From JAAZZY01 sp964612505 (GTDB taxonomy: Bacteria > Chlamydiota > Chlamydiia > Chlamydiales > JAAZZY01): 64,000 nt of DNA. Location: assembly GCA_964612505.1 (NCBI GenBank), contig CAZTEX010000011.1:12956-76955 (forward strand). The letters run 5' to 3'. This document shows, one piece after another, positions 1 through 8,524 of the stretch. The translations under genes and the position numbers were made by a program. Below the pieces are notes generated by a model, which was not told where the DNA came from, did no database searches, and was given only the letters and a program-made list of their open reading frames with translations. Every line of letters begins with the position of its first letter. The stretch's first letter is position 1.

Positions 1-1
1 A

Positions 2-2179
2 AAGGTTTTTGTAGAAACCAATCTTGTTCGCGGAAATGTGGCCCATTTTATTCGCTCGATCATCGATTTTATTCATCAAATATTAGTTCAAGTAGATCCT
101 TATAAATATACACTTGCGAGTATTGAAGAGACGCTGTGTCAACATCCGGAGCTAATAAAACTAATCAGTGAAGCTTTTGAGAGTAAATTTCATCCTGAGC
201 AGCATGATCTTGAAAAGTATAAAAAAATACGTGATCAGTGCTTAACAGCAGTCAAAGATTTAGATACTGGAAAAGAAAACATCGATCAAATCCATAAGAA
301 TATCTTGGGTCAAGCGGCTAATTTTGTAGAATTTATGTTAAAAACAAATTTCTATCGCAATAACAAAGTAGCTCTTGCCTTTCGTTTAGACCCTGCCTTT
401 TTAGATCATGCTCCTTTTGATCGTAAAACTATTTTTCCTGTTTTGCCTTACGCTATTTTTTATATTAAAGGACTTTGCTTTTTTAGTTTTCATATCCGCT
501 TTAAAGATTTGGCTCGAGGAGGGCTGCGAACTGTTATTCCTAAGCGAAAGGAATTTATCGAGATAGAACGCAACGAAGTGTTTATGGAAACCTATTCACT
601 TGCTTTTACCCAGCAGAAGAAAAACAAAGACATTCCTGAAGGTGGGGCTAAAGCCGTTATTTTCCTTGAGCCATCTGGTCAAATAGAACTCGAAAAAGAA
701 TTGTATGCTTTAGAACTCAGAAAAGAGAAATTAACTCCTGCAGAAATGGAAACCAAACTGGCAGCCTCTGTGGAAGTAGAAAAACTTTATTATTTACATC
801 AAGCTCAGCGTTCTTTTGTAGATGCTCTCTTATCTTTAATTAATTGTGAAGCTGATGGGACTTTAAGAGCTAAAAATATCTACAGCTATTATCCAAAGCC
901 TGAGTATATCTATCTTGGGCCTGATGAAAATATGCACATTGAAATGATTGTTTGGATTGCTCAGCATAGTAAAAAGCATGGCTATAAGCCAGGTTCTTCC
1001 TTTATCTCTTCGAAGCCTAAAATCGGGATTAACCATAAAGAGCATGGGGTAACTTCACTGGGCGTGAATGTCTATATGCACCAGGTTTTGGAGTATTTGG
1101 GCATTAATCCTCATAAAGATACTTTCACTGTCAAAATGTCAGGGGGGCCTGATGGAGATGTGGCCGGAAACCAAATGAAGAATCTCTATAAATATTACCC
1201 CAATACAGCCAAATTTCTCGCAACAACCGATATTTCTGGAACTATTTATGATCCTATTGGACTTGATCTCAAAGAAATGGTTCGTCTTTTTGATCTTGAG
1301 CAACCATTGAATCGCTACAACCCTGAATTGCTTAATGAAGGTGGATTTTTAGTAGATACTCAGCAAAAAAGAGAGCAGAGTCACTATGCTCAGCAGACAC
1401 TTTGCTGGAGAAAAAAAGATGGGAAATTAGTTCAAGATTGGCTTTCTGGTAATGAGATGAACAGCTTATTGCGTCATAATGTCCATCAGACCTTAGCAGA
1501 TGTGTTTATTCCCTGCGGTGGAAGACCAGCAACCTTAAATTCACATAATTATACCGATTTCTTAGATGCCCATCATAACCCTACTTCAAAGGCTATTATT
1601 GAAGGCGCGAACTTATATCTCACCGCCAAAGCGCGCCGAGAGCTTGAAAAATTAGGTGTGTTAATTATTAAAGATAGCTCTGCCAATAAAGGGGGAGTGA
1701 CTGCTTCAAGTTTTGAAATTTTATGTGGTCTTGCACTCAAAGATGAAGAAATGATCAAGTATCATCAGGAGATTGTCAGTGAAACATTGAAAATCCTTGA
1801 ACTACGCTCACTTGAAGAGGCTCAATTAATGCTACGCACTCATAAAGAAGAGGGCTCGTTTTTAACCGATATTTCAGACAAAATTTCACAAAAAATTAAC
1901 TTATATACTTATCAGCTTTTAGACTACTTAGAGACCACAACCATTTCTAATAATCCCAAAGATCCATTGATTCAATGCTATCTCTCTTATTGCCCTAAGT
2001 TTTTACAGGAGAAATTCCAAGATCGGCTGATTAATGAGGTCCCAGATGTTCATAAAAAAGCCATCATTTCATGTTATTTAGCGTCGCGAGTTGTCTATCG
2101 TATGGGGCTCAATTGGTCGCCGACTTTAGTCGGAATTCTTCCTATATTATTATCAGATCCAGAGCTGGGATTGGGCTAA
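2..2179 (+). CDS. NAD-dependent glutamate dehydrogenase, large type (5' end missing)
   Basis: Oxidative deamination of glutamate to 2-oxoglutarate in the cytoplasm, linking amino-acid catabolism to the TCA cycle. The frame is open to the window edge, so the GTG near base 38 is probably internal. About 725 residues are visible. Seen: ARGGLRT, a basic PKRKEF stretch, GGAKAVI (catalytic-lysine region) and GGPDGDVAGN (dinucleotide-binding loop), the pattern of the large bacterial NAD-GDH class rather than the 450-residue hexameric enzymes. Family members usually run 1000-1600 residues, so an N-terminal portion is missing. It converges on the next gene with a 4-nt overlap of the stop regions. Confidence 0.85.
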   Translation, partial: KVFVETNLVRGNVAHFIRSIIDFIHQILVQVDPYKYTLASIEETLCQHPELIKLISEAFESKFHPEQHDLEKYKKIRDQCLTAVKDLDTGKENIDQIHKNILGQAANFVEFMLKTNFYRNNKVALAFRLDPAFLDHAPFDRKTIFPVLPYAIFYIKGLCFFSFHIRFKDLARGGLRTVIPKRKEFIEIERNEVFMETYSLAFTQQKKNKDIPEGGAKAVIFLEPSGQIELEKELYALELRKEKLTPAEMETKLAASVEVEKLYYLHQAQRSFVDALLSLINCEADGTLRAKNIYSYYPKPEYIYLGPDENMHIEMIVWIAQHSKKHGYKPGSSFISSKPKIGINHKEHGVTSLGVNVYMHQVLEYLGINPHKDTFTVKMSGGPDGDVAGNQMKNLYKYYPNTAKFLATTDISGTIYDPIGLDLKEMVRLFDLEQPLNRYNPELLNEGGFLVDTQQKREQSHYAQQTLCWRKKDGKLVQDWLSGNEMNSLLRHNVHQTLADVFIPCGGRPATLNSHNYTDFLDAHHNPTSKAIIEGANLYLTAKARRELEKLGVLIIKDSSANKGGVTASSFEILCGLALKDEEMIKYHQEIVSETLKILELRSLEEAQLMLRTHKEEGSFLTDISDKISQKINLYTYQLLDYLETTTISNNPKDPLIQCYLSYCPKFLQEKFQDRLINEVPDVHKKAIISCYLASRVVYRMGLNWSPTLVGILPILLSDPELGLG

Positions 2180-3444
2180 CCCTTTTGTGCCAAATAATTT
2201 TCTATGCATTGCATGATGTCTTGGCAACGATGATAAATAGTGTGTTTAGAAAGAATTTTTTTATGCAGGTTCATTCCAATTTCATGACAAAGTGCTGGTT
2301 TGTCTTTAAGGTAATTGAATTTATCTAATGCTTCTTCTTGAGTTTCAAACCCCACAACATCTCTTTCTGGGTCAATAAAATCTGCCATGAGCTTTGCTCG
2401 ATCTGTTAAAAGGCAAGTCGCTGTAGTCGCAGCTTCAAATACTCTAAAATTTCCGCCATGGCCAGGCTCATCAATATGTAGATTTAAAGTAATTTGAGAT
2501 TCTGCCAGTAATTGATAATATTCTTTTCCATAGACCGCAGGATAAACATGTTTATTAAATTGATAACCAATAGGCGCTCTCTGCTCCCAGGATTCATAAA
2601 CAGTTTCAAGAGTTTCTCCTGCTAAGAGAGCACAAAAAAAAGGTTTAAGATAAGCATGCTTTTTAATCTTCATCAGTTTTAAGATTTTATCTGTAGGTTG
2701 ATTTAAAATTTTTAAAGCGTAGGATGGGTCATGATATAATTTTTTTTTGTAGGGAAGAAGTTCACTGATCCAAGCTTGAAGAGGAGTGCTTTTTAAGAAA
2801 AATTTTAGGAAGGATAAACGTTTATAATGATCTTCTAAACTATATCCTGAACTACCAGCAAAGGTAAAAAGATATTTTTTTTCACTCGAATACTTTGTTA
2901 AATCATAGCCTGGTAAGATGTCAGCTCCTGATCGAATACAATATGTGTTTTCAACCACTCTTTTAAATTGACTAGCCATTTTAGGCGTGATATTGATGAT
3001 GACATCATAGCCTTTAAATAAAGGCAATAAGTGTTCTTCGGTTTGAGCTCCTATCCATAAAATAATTGCTTTTAAAAAAGGGAATTCTTTTTTTAAAGAT
3101 TCTCTAAATGCAGGGCTTATTAAAGCCCAGTAGCATCTTTCAACATAGAGAAGATCTGGCTTATAATGGGCAATAATGGACTTTAGCGCTTGCTCATAGG
3201 ACTGAAATAAAATTTTTTGCTCTTTGCACCACCTGACTAAGAATGGTTTGTGCGTCAGGATGTCTGTGCAATCCCAGCCAAGTTGTTTGATGGAGGGAGT
3301 AAAATGCTTTGGAACAATTCCACCAATTTCATAACAGTAATTTAAAAGCTCAACAGAGGAAAAATGAGGATGCTTGATTGCAATTTGATCAACATCAAAG
3401 TAAAAATTCGGAAGGTTAACTAATCGCAACAGTTTCATGAGCAA
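2176..3444 (-). CDS. CgeB-like family 1 glycosyltransferase
   Basis: A 422-residue protein with no signal peptide. Its last 120 residues carry the pattern of CgeB/YkvP-type glycosyltransferases: LNLHIDEPGHGGNFRVFEAA followed by CLLTDRA, the acidic nucleotide-sugar pocket of GT-B enzymes, then a helical tail. The N-terminal half resembles the matching Rossmann-like acceptor domain and has a DLLYVERCYW segment. It lies 8 nt after an aminotransferase gene and belongs to a leftward three-gene unit for a modified sugar, so it probably transfers that sugar to an envelope glycan. Donor and acceptor cannot be read from the sequence. Confidence 0.65.
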   Translation of the reverse strand: MLMKLLRLVNLPNFYFDVDQIAIKHPHFSSVELLNYCYEIGGIVPKHFTPSIKQLGWDCTDILTHKPFLVRWCKEQKILFQSYEQALKSIIAHYKPDLLYVERCYWALISPAFRESLKKEFPFLKAIILWIGAQTEEHLLPLFKGYDVIINITPKMASQFKRVVENTYCIRSGADILPGYDLTKYSSEKKYLFTFAGSSGYSLEDHYKRLSFLKFFLKSTPLQAWISELLPYKKKLYHDPSYALKILNQPTDKILKLMKIKKHAYLKPFFCALLAGETLETVYESWEQRAPIGYQFNKHVYPAVYGKEYYQLLAESQITLNLHIDEPGHGGNFRVFEAATTATCLLTDRAKLMADFIDPERDVVGFETQEEALDKFNYLKDKPALCHEIGMNLHKKILSKHTIYHRCQDIMQCIENYLAQKG

Positions 3445-3452
3445 TAAATCTT

Positions 3453-4619
3453 TTAGGGCTCAAAATAATGTTTTATGTGACTCATTACATATTCAGCTTG
3501 AGAAGTGTCGAGTTCAGGACATAGTGGTAAGCTCAATAATGTTTGGCAAGCTTTTTCTGTCTCTCGTAAATCAATCGGTTGATAAAAGGTCGAATCGAGA
3601 TAAGCAGGTTGCTTATGAATAGGAGTAGGGTAGTGCAGCCCCACTTCAATATTCTGTGATTTTAGATAGTCCAATAATTCATTTCTCATAGATTCTGTGG
3701 CAAGCCGAATCACAAAAAGATGCCAAACTGGAGTTGCCTTAGGATGTACTCCAGGCAATAGGCATGGCAACTGCTTTAATTGGTGCAAATAGCTTTTGGC
3801 TATATCTGCACGTTGCTTATTCCAATGATTTAAGTACTTTAATTTTACATTCAAAATAGCTGCTTGTAAATTGTCCAGCCTACTATTTCTTCCAAAGCAA
3901 TGATGGATATATTTTTCTTTTTCTTTCCTTCCATGTAGAGCAATTTGCCTTGCTTTTTCAATTAAACCAGCATGGCGGCTAACCATAGCCCCCCCATCCC
4001 CATAGCAACCTAAATTTTTTCCAGGAAAAAAGCTAAAGCAACCTATGTCACCTAAAAGACCTGCGCGCACTCCATTCCAGGATGCGCCGTGAGCTTGAGC
4101 TGCATCTTCAATAACAAATAAATTGTGTTTTTTGGCGATTCTATTGATTTCATCCATGTTGCATGTTTGACCGTAAAGGTGAACAGCAATAATCCCTTTA
4201 GTTTTAGAGGTAATTTTCTCTTCAATTTTTGTCGTATCCATGAGCATGGTTTTTGGATCGATGTCTACAAATTTGGGGATAGCATGGTGGGTTACGATAG
4301 CTTCTGCAGTGGCAAAAAAACTATATGAAACTGTAATAATTTCATCACCAGGAGCGACATCAAAGACTTGAAGTGCGATTTCTAAAGCATCGGTGCCATT
4401 GGCGCACGATGCGCAATAAACTTCTTTTTTTTCTTTAAAAATCGTTTGAGAACAAAATTCAGCAAAATTTTGTTCAAATAATTGAACTTGTTTCCCTTGA
4501 ATAAATTGAGTCTGCTCTAAAACTTCTTTAATGGAATGATCCATTTCTTGAGCAAGAGCACTATATTGAGCTTTTAGATTAACGAAAGGAACTTTGAGCG
4601 AGGGAATCACAGATTTCAA
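3453..4619 (-). CDS. DegT/DnrJ/EryC1/StrS-family sugar aminotransferase (WlbC/WbpE-like)
   Basis: PLP-dependent transamination of a keto-sugar nucleotide. The PLP lysine is in FFPGKNLG (about residue 201), with EDAAQAHG about 30 residues earlier and NGTDAL near residue 75 for phosphate binding; 388 residues is normal for the family. The start overlaps the end of the oxidoreductase gene by 41 nt, which implies translational coupling; no later start would keep the conserved PFVNLKAQY opening. With the flanking oxidoreductase and the divergent acetyltransferase it matches the enzymes that convert UDP-GlcNAc uronic acid into a 2,3-diacetamido derivative. The exact substrate is inferred from that context. 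Confidence 0.85.
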   Translation of the reverse strand: MKSVIPSLKVPFVNLKAQYSALAQEMDHSIKEVLEQTQFIQGKQVQLFEQNFAEFCSQTIFKEKKEVYCASCANGTDALEIALQVFDVAPGDEIITVSYSFFATAEAIVTHHAIPKFVDIDPKTMLMDTTKIEEKITSKTKGIIAVHLYGQTCNMDEINRIAKKHNLFVIEDAAQAHGASWNGVRAGLLGDIGCFSFFPGKNLGCYGDGGAMVSRHAGLIEKARQIALHGRKEKEKYIHHCFGRNSRLDNLQAAILNVKLKYLNHWNKQRADIAKSYLHQLKQLPCLLPGVHPKATPVWHLFVIRLATESMRNELLDYLKSQNIEVGLHYPTPIHKQPAYLDSTFYQPIDLRETEKACQTLLSLPLCPELDTSQAEYVMSHIKHYFEP

Positions 4620-5595
4620 TGGTCTCTCCTTTATTTTTCAGGGATTTATCACCAGCTTCAAGAAGGTTAACAACGTCGCAAGCATGCTTTGCATCCGTCG
4701 GGCAACTAGCTTGATTATTTATATATTGAATAAAGCACCTAGCTTCATTAATCAAAGGTTCAGTGATCTCTAATAAGGGTTTAATTCCTTCTTTGGAAGT
4801 ATAATGATACTGTTGGTTTAGTTTTTTGATGGATTTTGGATGGATCATAATTTTATGTTCTTTTTGACTGTCATCAAAAACAAACGTTTGATCAGTTCCC
4901 ACGACTGTAAATTTGCGAATTTTCTCAGGGTAAAACCAATTAACATCAATGGTGCCAATCGTTCCGTCATTCCAACGTAAGACAGCATGGGCAAAATCTT
5001 CTTGCTCTGGGTGAAAAAAATTACCACCTTGTACAGAGATAGAGGAAGGAAGTTCTCCATTTTTTAAATAAAGCATCATACTGATATCATGAGGAGCAAA
5101 ATTCCACCATGCATTGACATCGTCTCGAACTTTTCCAAAATTTAGCCTCGCAGAGGATAAGTAAAGCAGTTGTCCAATAGTTGAAAGATTTTTTTTCATG
5201 TAGTGAAGTGCTTCATGGTATAGAAAAACATGACCGACCATCACTTTTCTATCCATTTCTTCTGCAATTTGTTTAAGCTCAATAGATTGATGATATTGAG
5301 TTGTCAGGGGTTTTTCGACAAAAATATGCTTTTTAGCAAGCAAAGCCTCTTTAGCTATTTGATAGTGAGATTCAGCAGGAGTTGAGATAATAACAGCGTC
5401 ATATTGGGGGAGTAGGGCTTCTCTCCAATGGGTTGTTAATTTGCAAAGAGGATTCTCTTTAGCTATTTCTTGGTGTCGATTGGGATTGCTATCCACAATT
5501 AAATCTATTTGGCAATCAGATATTTGGGAAAAAGCTTTGGTTAAATTGGGTCCCCATAAACCATATCCAATTTGAGCTAAGCGTAATTTTTTCAT
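4579..5595 (-). CDS. Gfo/Idh/MocA-family oxidoreductase (WlbA/WbpB-like)
   Basis: NAD-dependent oxidation of a sugar-nucleotide hydroxyl, probably at C3 of UDP-GlcNAc uronic acid. The N-terminal Rossmann fold shows IGYGLWGPN (residues 9-17) and the conserved EKPL (94-97) that closes the cofactor site. NAWWNFAPHDISMMLY includes the family active-site H-D helix. At 338 residues it is full length. It is the first gene of the leftward unit and is divergent from the acetyltransferase, with about 160 AT-rich bases between them that should hold both promoters. Assignment to the WlbA/WbpB branch rests on the neighbours. Confidence 0.82.
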   Translation of the reverse strand: MKKLRLAQIGYGLWGPNLTKAFSQISDCQIDLIVDSNPNRHQEIAKENPLCKLTTHWREALLPQYDAVIISTPAESHYQIAKEALLAKKHIFVEKPLTTQYHQSIELKQIAEEMDRKVMVGHVFLYHEALHYMKKNLSTIGQLLYLSSARLNFGKVRDDVNAWWNFAPHDISMMLYLKNGELPSSISVQGGNFFHPEQEDFAHAVLRWNDGTIGTIDVNWFYPEKIRKFTVVGTDQTFVFDDSQKEHKIMIHPKSIKKLNQQYHYTSKEGIKPLLEITEPLINEARCFIQYINNQASCPTDAKHACDVVNLLEAGDKSLKNKGETIEICDSLAQSSFR

Positions 5596-5758
5596 AGAGA
5601 GAATTTTGTTAAAATGGAAGCCTTTTAGTGAAGCCGATGATTTTGTTTTTTCAATAAAAAAAAATCAAGCTGTTTTTATTTAGAAAAAATTTAATAATAT
5701 GCAAATCTTACTTTAAACAAATAGTAACTATTAAACGTTAATTAGAGGAAATATAAAA

Positions 5759-6358
5759 TTGCTGATGGATGAAACCTTGACTAAGCAGAATTATTTTATT
5801 CATGAATCTAGTTATATTGATGAGGGCGTTCACCTTGGAGAAGGTACAGAAATTTGGCACTTCTGCCATATTCTCAAAGGAGCAAAGATCGGAAGTTACT
5901 GTAAAATAGGTCAAAATGTGATGGTAGACGCAGGGGTGATGATAGGCTCTAGGTGTAAGATACAAAATAATGTCAGCATCTATAAAGGGGTTATTTTAGA
6001 AGACGGGGTATTTTGTGGACCATCTTGCGTTTTTACCAACGTTATAAATCCAAGAGCTGAAATCGAAAGAAAAAATGAGATCAAAACAACTCGAGTGCAA
6101 AGAGGGGCTACTATTGGAGCCAATGCGACAGTGGTTTGTGGTGTTACAATTGGTAAATATTGTTTAATTGGTGCAGGTGCTGTAGTTACTAAGGATGTCA
6201 AAGATCATGCTTTAATGATGGGTTGTCCAGCTAGACAAACTGGCTGGGTCAGTCATGCAGGTGAAATTTTAGGTAAAGATTTAATTTGTCCAAGAGAGAA
6301 GATTCATTACCATTTAGTAAGAGATGAATTTGATCAAATACAGCTAATGAAAAAGTAA
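5759..6358 (+). CDS. Hexapeptide-repeat N-acetyltransferase (WlbB/WbpD-like)
   Basis: Left-handed parallel beta-helix acetyltransferase that would N-acetylate the 3-amino group made by the neighbouring aminotransferase. Repeating hexapeptides run through most of the 199 residues (IGSYCKIGQNVMVDAGVMIG, VILEDGVFCG, ATIGANATVVCGVTIG, LIGAGAVV). A family signature, HFCHI, lies near residue 32 and would include the catalytic histidine. An AGAGGA ribosome site sits 9 nt before a TTG start; an ATG two codons later has 15-nt spacing, so TTG is preferred. Transcribed divergently from its two likely pathway partners. Confidence 0.85.
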   Translation: MLMDETLTKQNYFIHESSYIDEGVHLGEGTEIWHFCHILKGAKIGSYCKIGQNVMVDAGVMIGSRCKIQNNVSIYKGVILEDGVFCGPSCVFTNVINPRAEIERKNEIKTTRVQRGATIGANATVVCGVTIGKYCLIGAGAVVTKDVKDHALMMGCPARQTGWVSHAGEILGKDLICPREKIHYHLVRDEFDQIQLMKK

Positions 6359-6363
6359 AACCA

Positions 6364-7182
6364 TTACCAATCATTATTCTGTTCATAGCCCAAATCAATG
6401 ATTTCTTGGCCAAGAAGCTGCTTACACATTGCTTTCATATCTTCATCAAAATATTGTTCCCAACTATGAATGTGTCCTTGTCTGAACGTTGGGCCTGTTC
6501 CATAAATTGATTTACCAATTTGATCGATTTGGTCGCTACTTAAACTTGGCTCTCCTTTTAGAAATATGGCTAATTTACGAATGCTTTCTCTTTGCATTTG
6601 ATCATTGCCCCCTCCGTTGCTTCCTACCAGATCTTCATAGCGCATAACAAGGTAATCTTTATTAGACTGCCCAAGTTCTTTAATAGTTGAGACTGCTTTC
6701 TTGATATCGTAAATAGGCGTTGGTATATATTGCCCTTGCAAAGCTCTTCTAAGGTAAATAGTAATACGTTTTTTTATAGCCATATCATGAAAAGGAAAGA
6801 GGGGATTAATCCCTTCTGGTTTTGAAGGATCCATGTATTTGTATTCTTTATAATAAAATGCAGCAGCAACAAGAATACTGCGTGGATCTCTCACATGAAT
6901 AATCAGCTTTTGGGTATCTAAGGAAGAGAGGATATGTTCAACAACTTGGGGATGACAAAAATGGGTGCCAATAAAATACTTATTGTTAATGAACCTAAGA
7001 TCTCCAAGCTTGGGGATATACATCCTATCTTTGTTTGTTAATAAATAAATGCAGTGCGAAGAAAGATGAGTTCCCGATTTTGCAATACTAATGAAAGAGA
7101 AATCATTTTTTGCAACGGAAGCATTTAAATTTGTAAACGCTGTTACTAAAAGTAAGAGAACAGTTAATTTTAAACTTTTCAT
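6364..7182 (-). CDS. Secreted sulfotransferase-like protein
   Basis: The mature part opens with SFISIAKSGTHLSS, matching the 5'-phosphosulfate loop of PAPS sulfotransferases, followed by IIHVRDPRSILVA, the 3'-phosphate site, and VMRYEDLVG. The order and spacing are those of the sulfotransferase domain. The ATG start chosen here gives a clean signal peptide (residues 1-22, ending LNA-S); a TTG 13 codons upstream is possible but would bury it. Neither start has a strong ribosome site. An export signal on a PAPS-dependent enzyme is odd for a bacterium and suggests release from the cell or action outside it. The acceptor is unknown. Confidence 0.68.
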   Translation of the reverse strand: MKSLKLTVLLLLVTAFTNLNASVAKNDFSFISIAKSGTHLSSHCIYLLTNKDRMYIPKLGDLRFINNKYFIGTHFCHPQVVEHILSSLDTQKLIIHVRDPRSILVAAAFYYKEYKYMDPSKPEGINPLFPFHDMAIKKRITIYLRRALQGQYIPTPIYDIKKAVSTIKELGQSNKDYLVMRYEDLVGSNGGGNDQMQRESIRKLAIFLKGEPSLSSDQIDQIGKSIYGTGPTFRQGHIHSWEQYFDEDMKAMCKQLLGQEIIDLGYEQNNDW

Positions 7183-7273
7183 CGAAATTTGAAAAAAACA
7201 AAAAGAAAATTTTAAATTCAAATATCTTTGAAAAGCAAGTTAAAATTGGCTTAGAGAAAAGTTTTTTGAGCGT

Positions 7274-8521
7274 TTAATATACAGATTTAGATCTTTTATT
7301 TGTAAACATCCAAAGAGCAATCGCTGCTATGGCAACAAAAGCGCCTCCCAGAATGAGCGGCATGGTAATAAAATATCCTGCCAAGAAACCACCTAGCAAG
7401 CTTGTAATTACTTCTCCTAGTATTTGCATAGAGTAATTCACTCCCATTACCTCTCCTTGCATTTCTTCAGAGACGCTATGAGAGACAAAGCTTTGTAAAT
7501 TGGTCGTTGCAATAGAGAGAAAGAGAGCTGCACAAGGAAGAGCTACATAGATAACAAATCTATAATGTTCTGTCGTTAAAGCAATTAAGCTTGGAGCTAA
7601 TAAAAAAGCAGAAAAAATTACCGCATTTCTTGATCTAACATGTTTTGCAAGAGCTCTAACAATGCAAAACTGACTAAATGCAATAATCACGGCGACATAG
7701 GCAGAAATGTTGGCAATGTCAGAAGAATCGTATTTAAATCGGTTTACTAGTAAGGCGGGAAAATATTGATAGAAGAAAAAAAGGCCGAAATAAAAAAGAA
7801 AATTAATGACATAAAGTCTGCGACAACCTGCTTTAGCAAAGTTGCGATATAAAATGGCAAGCCCCGATAAAAGATGAACTTTGTGATTGGGGTCTCTTGT
7901 GCTTTTGGGTTTTGTTTCTGGTAACTGCCAAAAGACCATCGCTAAAGTAATCAAAGCTAAAATGGCCGAAAACCAAAAAGGCATATCGTCACCAAACCAA
8001 GAAACAAGTTCTGGATCTGCAAGCTTTCCCCCTATAATGGGTCCTATCACAAACCCAAGTCCGGCAGCCATATTAATAATGCCAAAGTTTTTAACTCGTT
8101 GATGGCCACTACTAATATCGGCCGCAGTCGATTGAGCAATTGAAAAATTTCCTTCGGCATACCCGCAGACAAATCGGCTTAAAATAAGAAGCCAATAAGA
8201 GTGCATGATCACACCAATAGCGCTTACTAAATAGGCTAAGAAAGTGACGCAAAGGGTAATTAATAAAATGCCACGTCTGCCGTAATGATCTGAAAGCGTT
8301 CCTAAAAGAGGCAATCCTAAGAATTGACCTACCGGGTAGGAAGCCAGCGCGCATCCTAAAAGAACTGTACGCATAGCCATCGAGGTGTCGATTGGTAAAA
8401 AACGATGACAGGGATCTAGAAACATCGGTGAAAAGATTGGGAAGGCTAAGCTAAATCCAACATAACCAAAAAAGACCACCGTAAAAACGGGGAACATAGG
8501 ATGTTTTTTTATTCGTCTCAT
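7274..8521 (-). CDS. Major facilitator superfamily transporter, TetA-like
   Basis: 415-residue inner-membrane protein with about 12 hydrophobic segments. Between the second and third segments it carries the MFS motif A (GTLSDHYGRRGILL, about residues 74-87), and LSRFVCGYAEGN and INMAAGLGFVIGPIIGG correspond to the fourth- and fifth-helix signatures of drug:proton antiporters. It starts 3 nt after the uvrA stop, so it is probably the last gene of that leftward operon. A proton-driven exporter is likely; the substrate is not predictable. Confidence 0.8.
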   Translation of the reverse strand: MRRIKKHPMFPVFTVVFFGYVGFSLAFPIFSPMFLDPCHRFLPIDTSMAMRTVLLGCALASYPVGQFLGLPLLGTLSDHYGRRGILLITLCVTFLAYLVSAIGVIMHSYWLLILSRFVCGYAEGNFSIAQSTAADISSGHQRVKNFGIINMAAGLGFVIGPIIGGKLADPELVSWFGDDMPFWFSAILALITLAMVFWQLPETKPKSTRDPNHKVHLLSGLAILYRNFAKAGCRRLYVINFLFYFGLFFFYQYFPALLVNRFKYDSSDIANISAYVAVIIAFSQFCIVRALAKHVRSRNAVIFSAFLLAPSLIALTTEHYRFVIYVALPCAALFLSIATTNLQSFVSHSVSEEMQGEVMGVNYSMQILGEVITSLLGGFLAGYFITMPLILGGAFVAIAAIALWMFTNKRSKSVY

Positions 8522-8524
8522 GCT

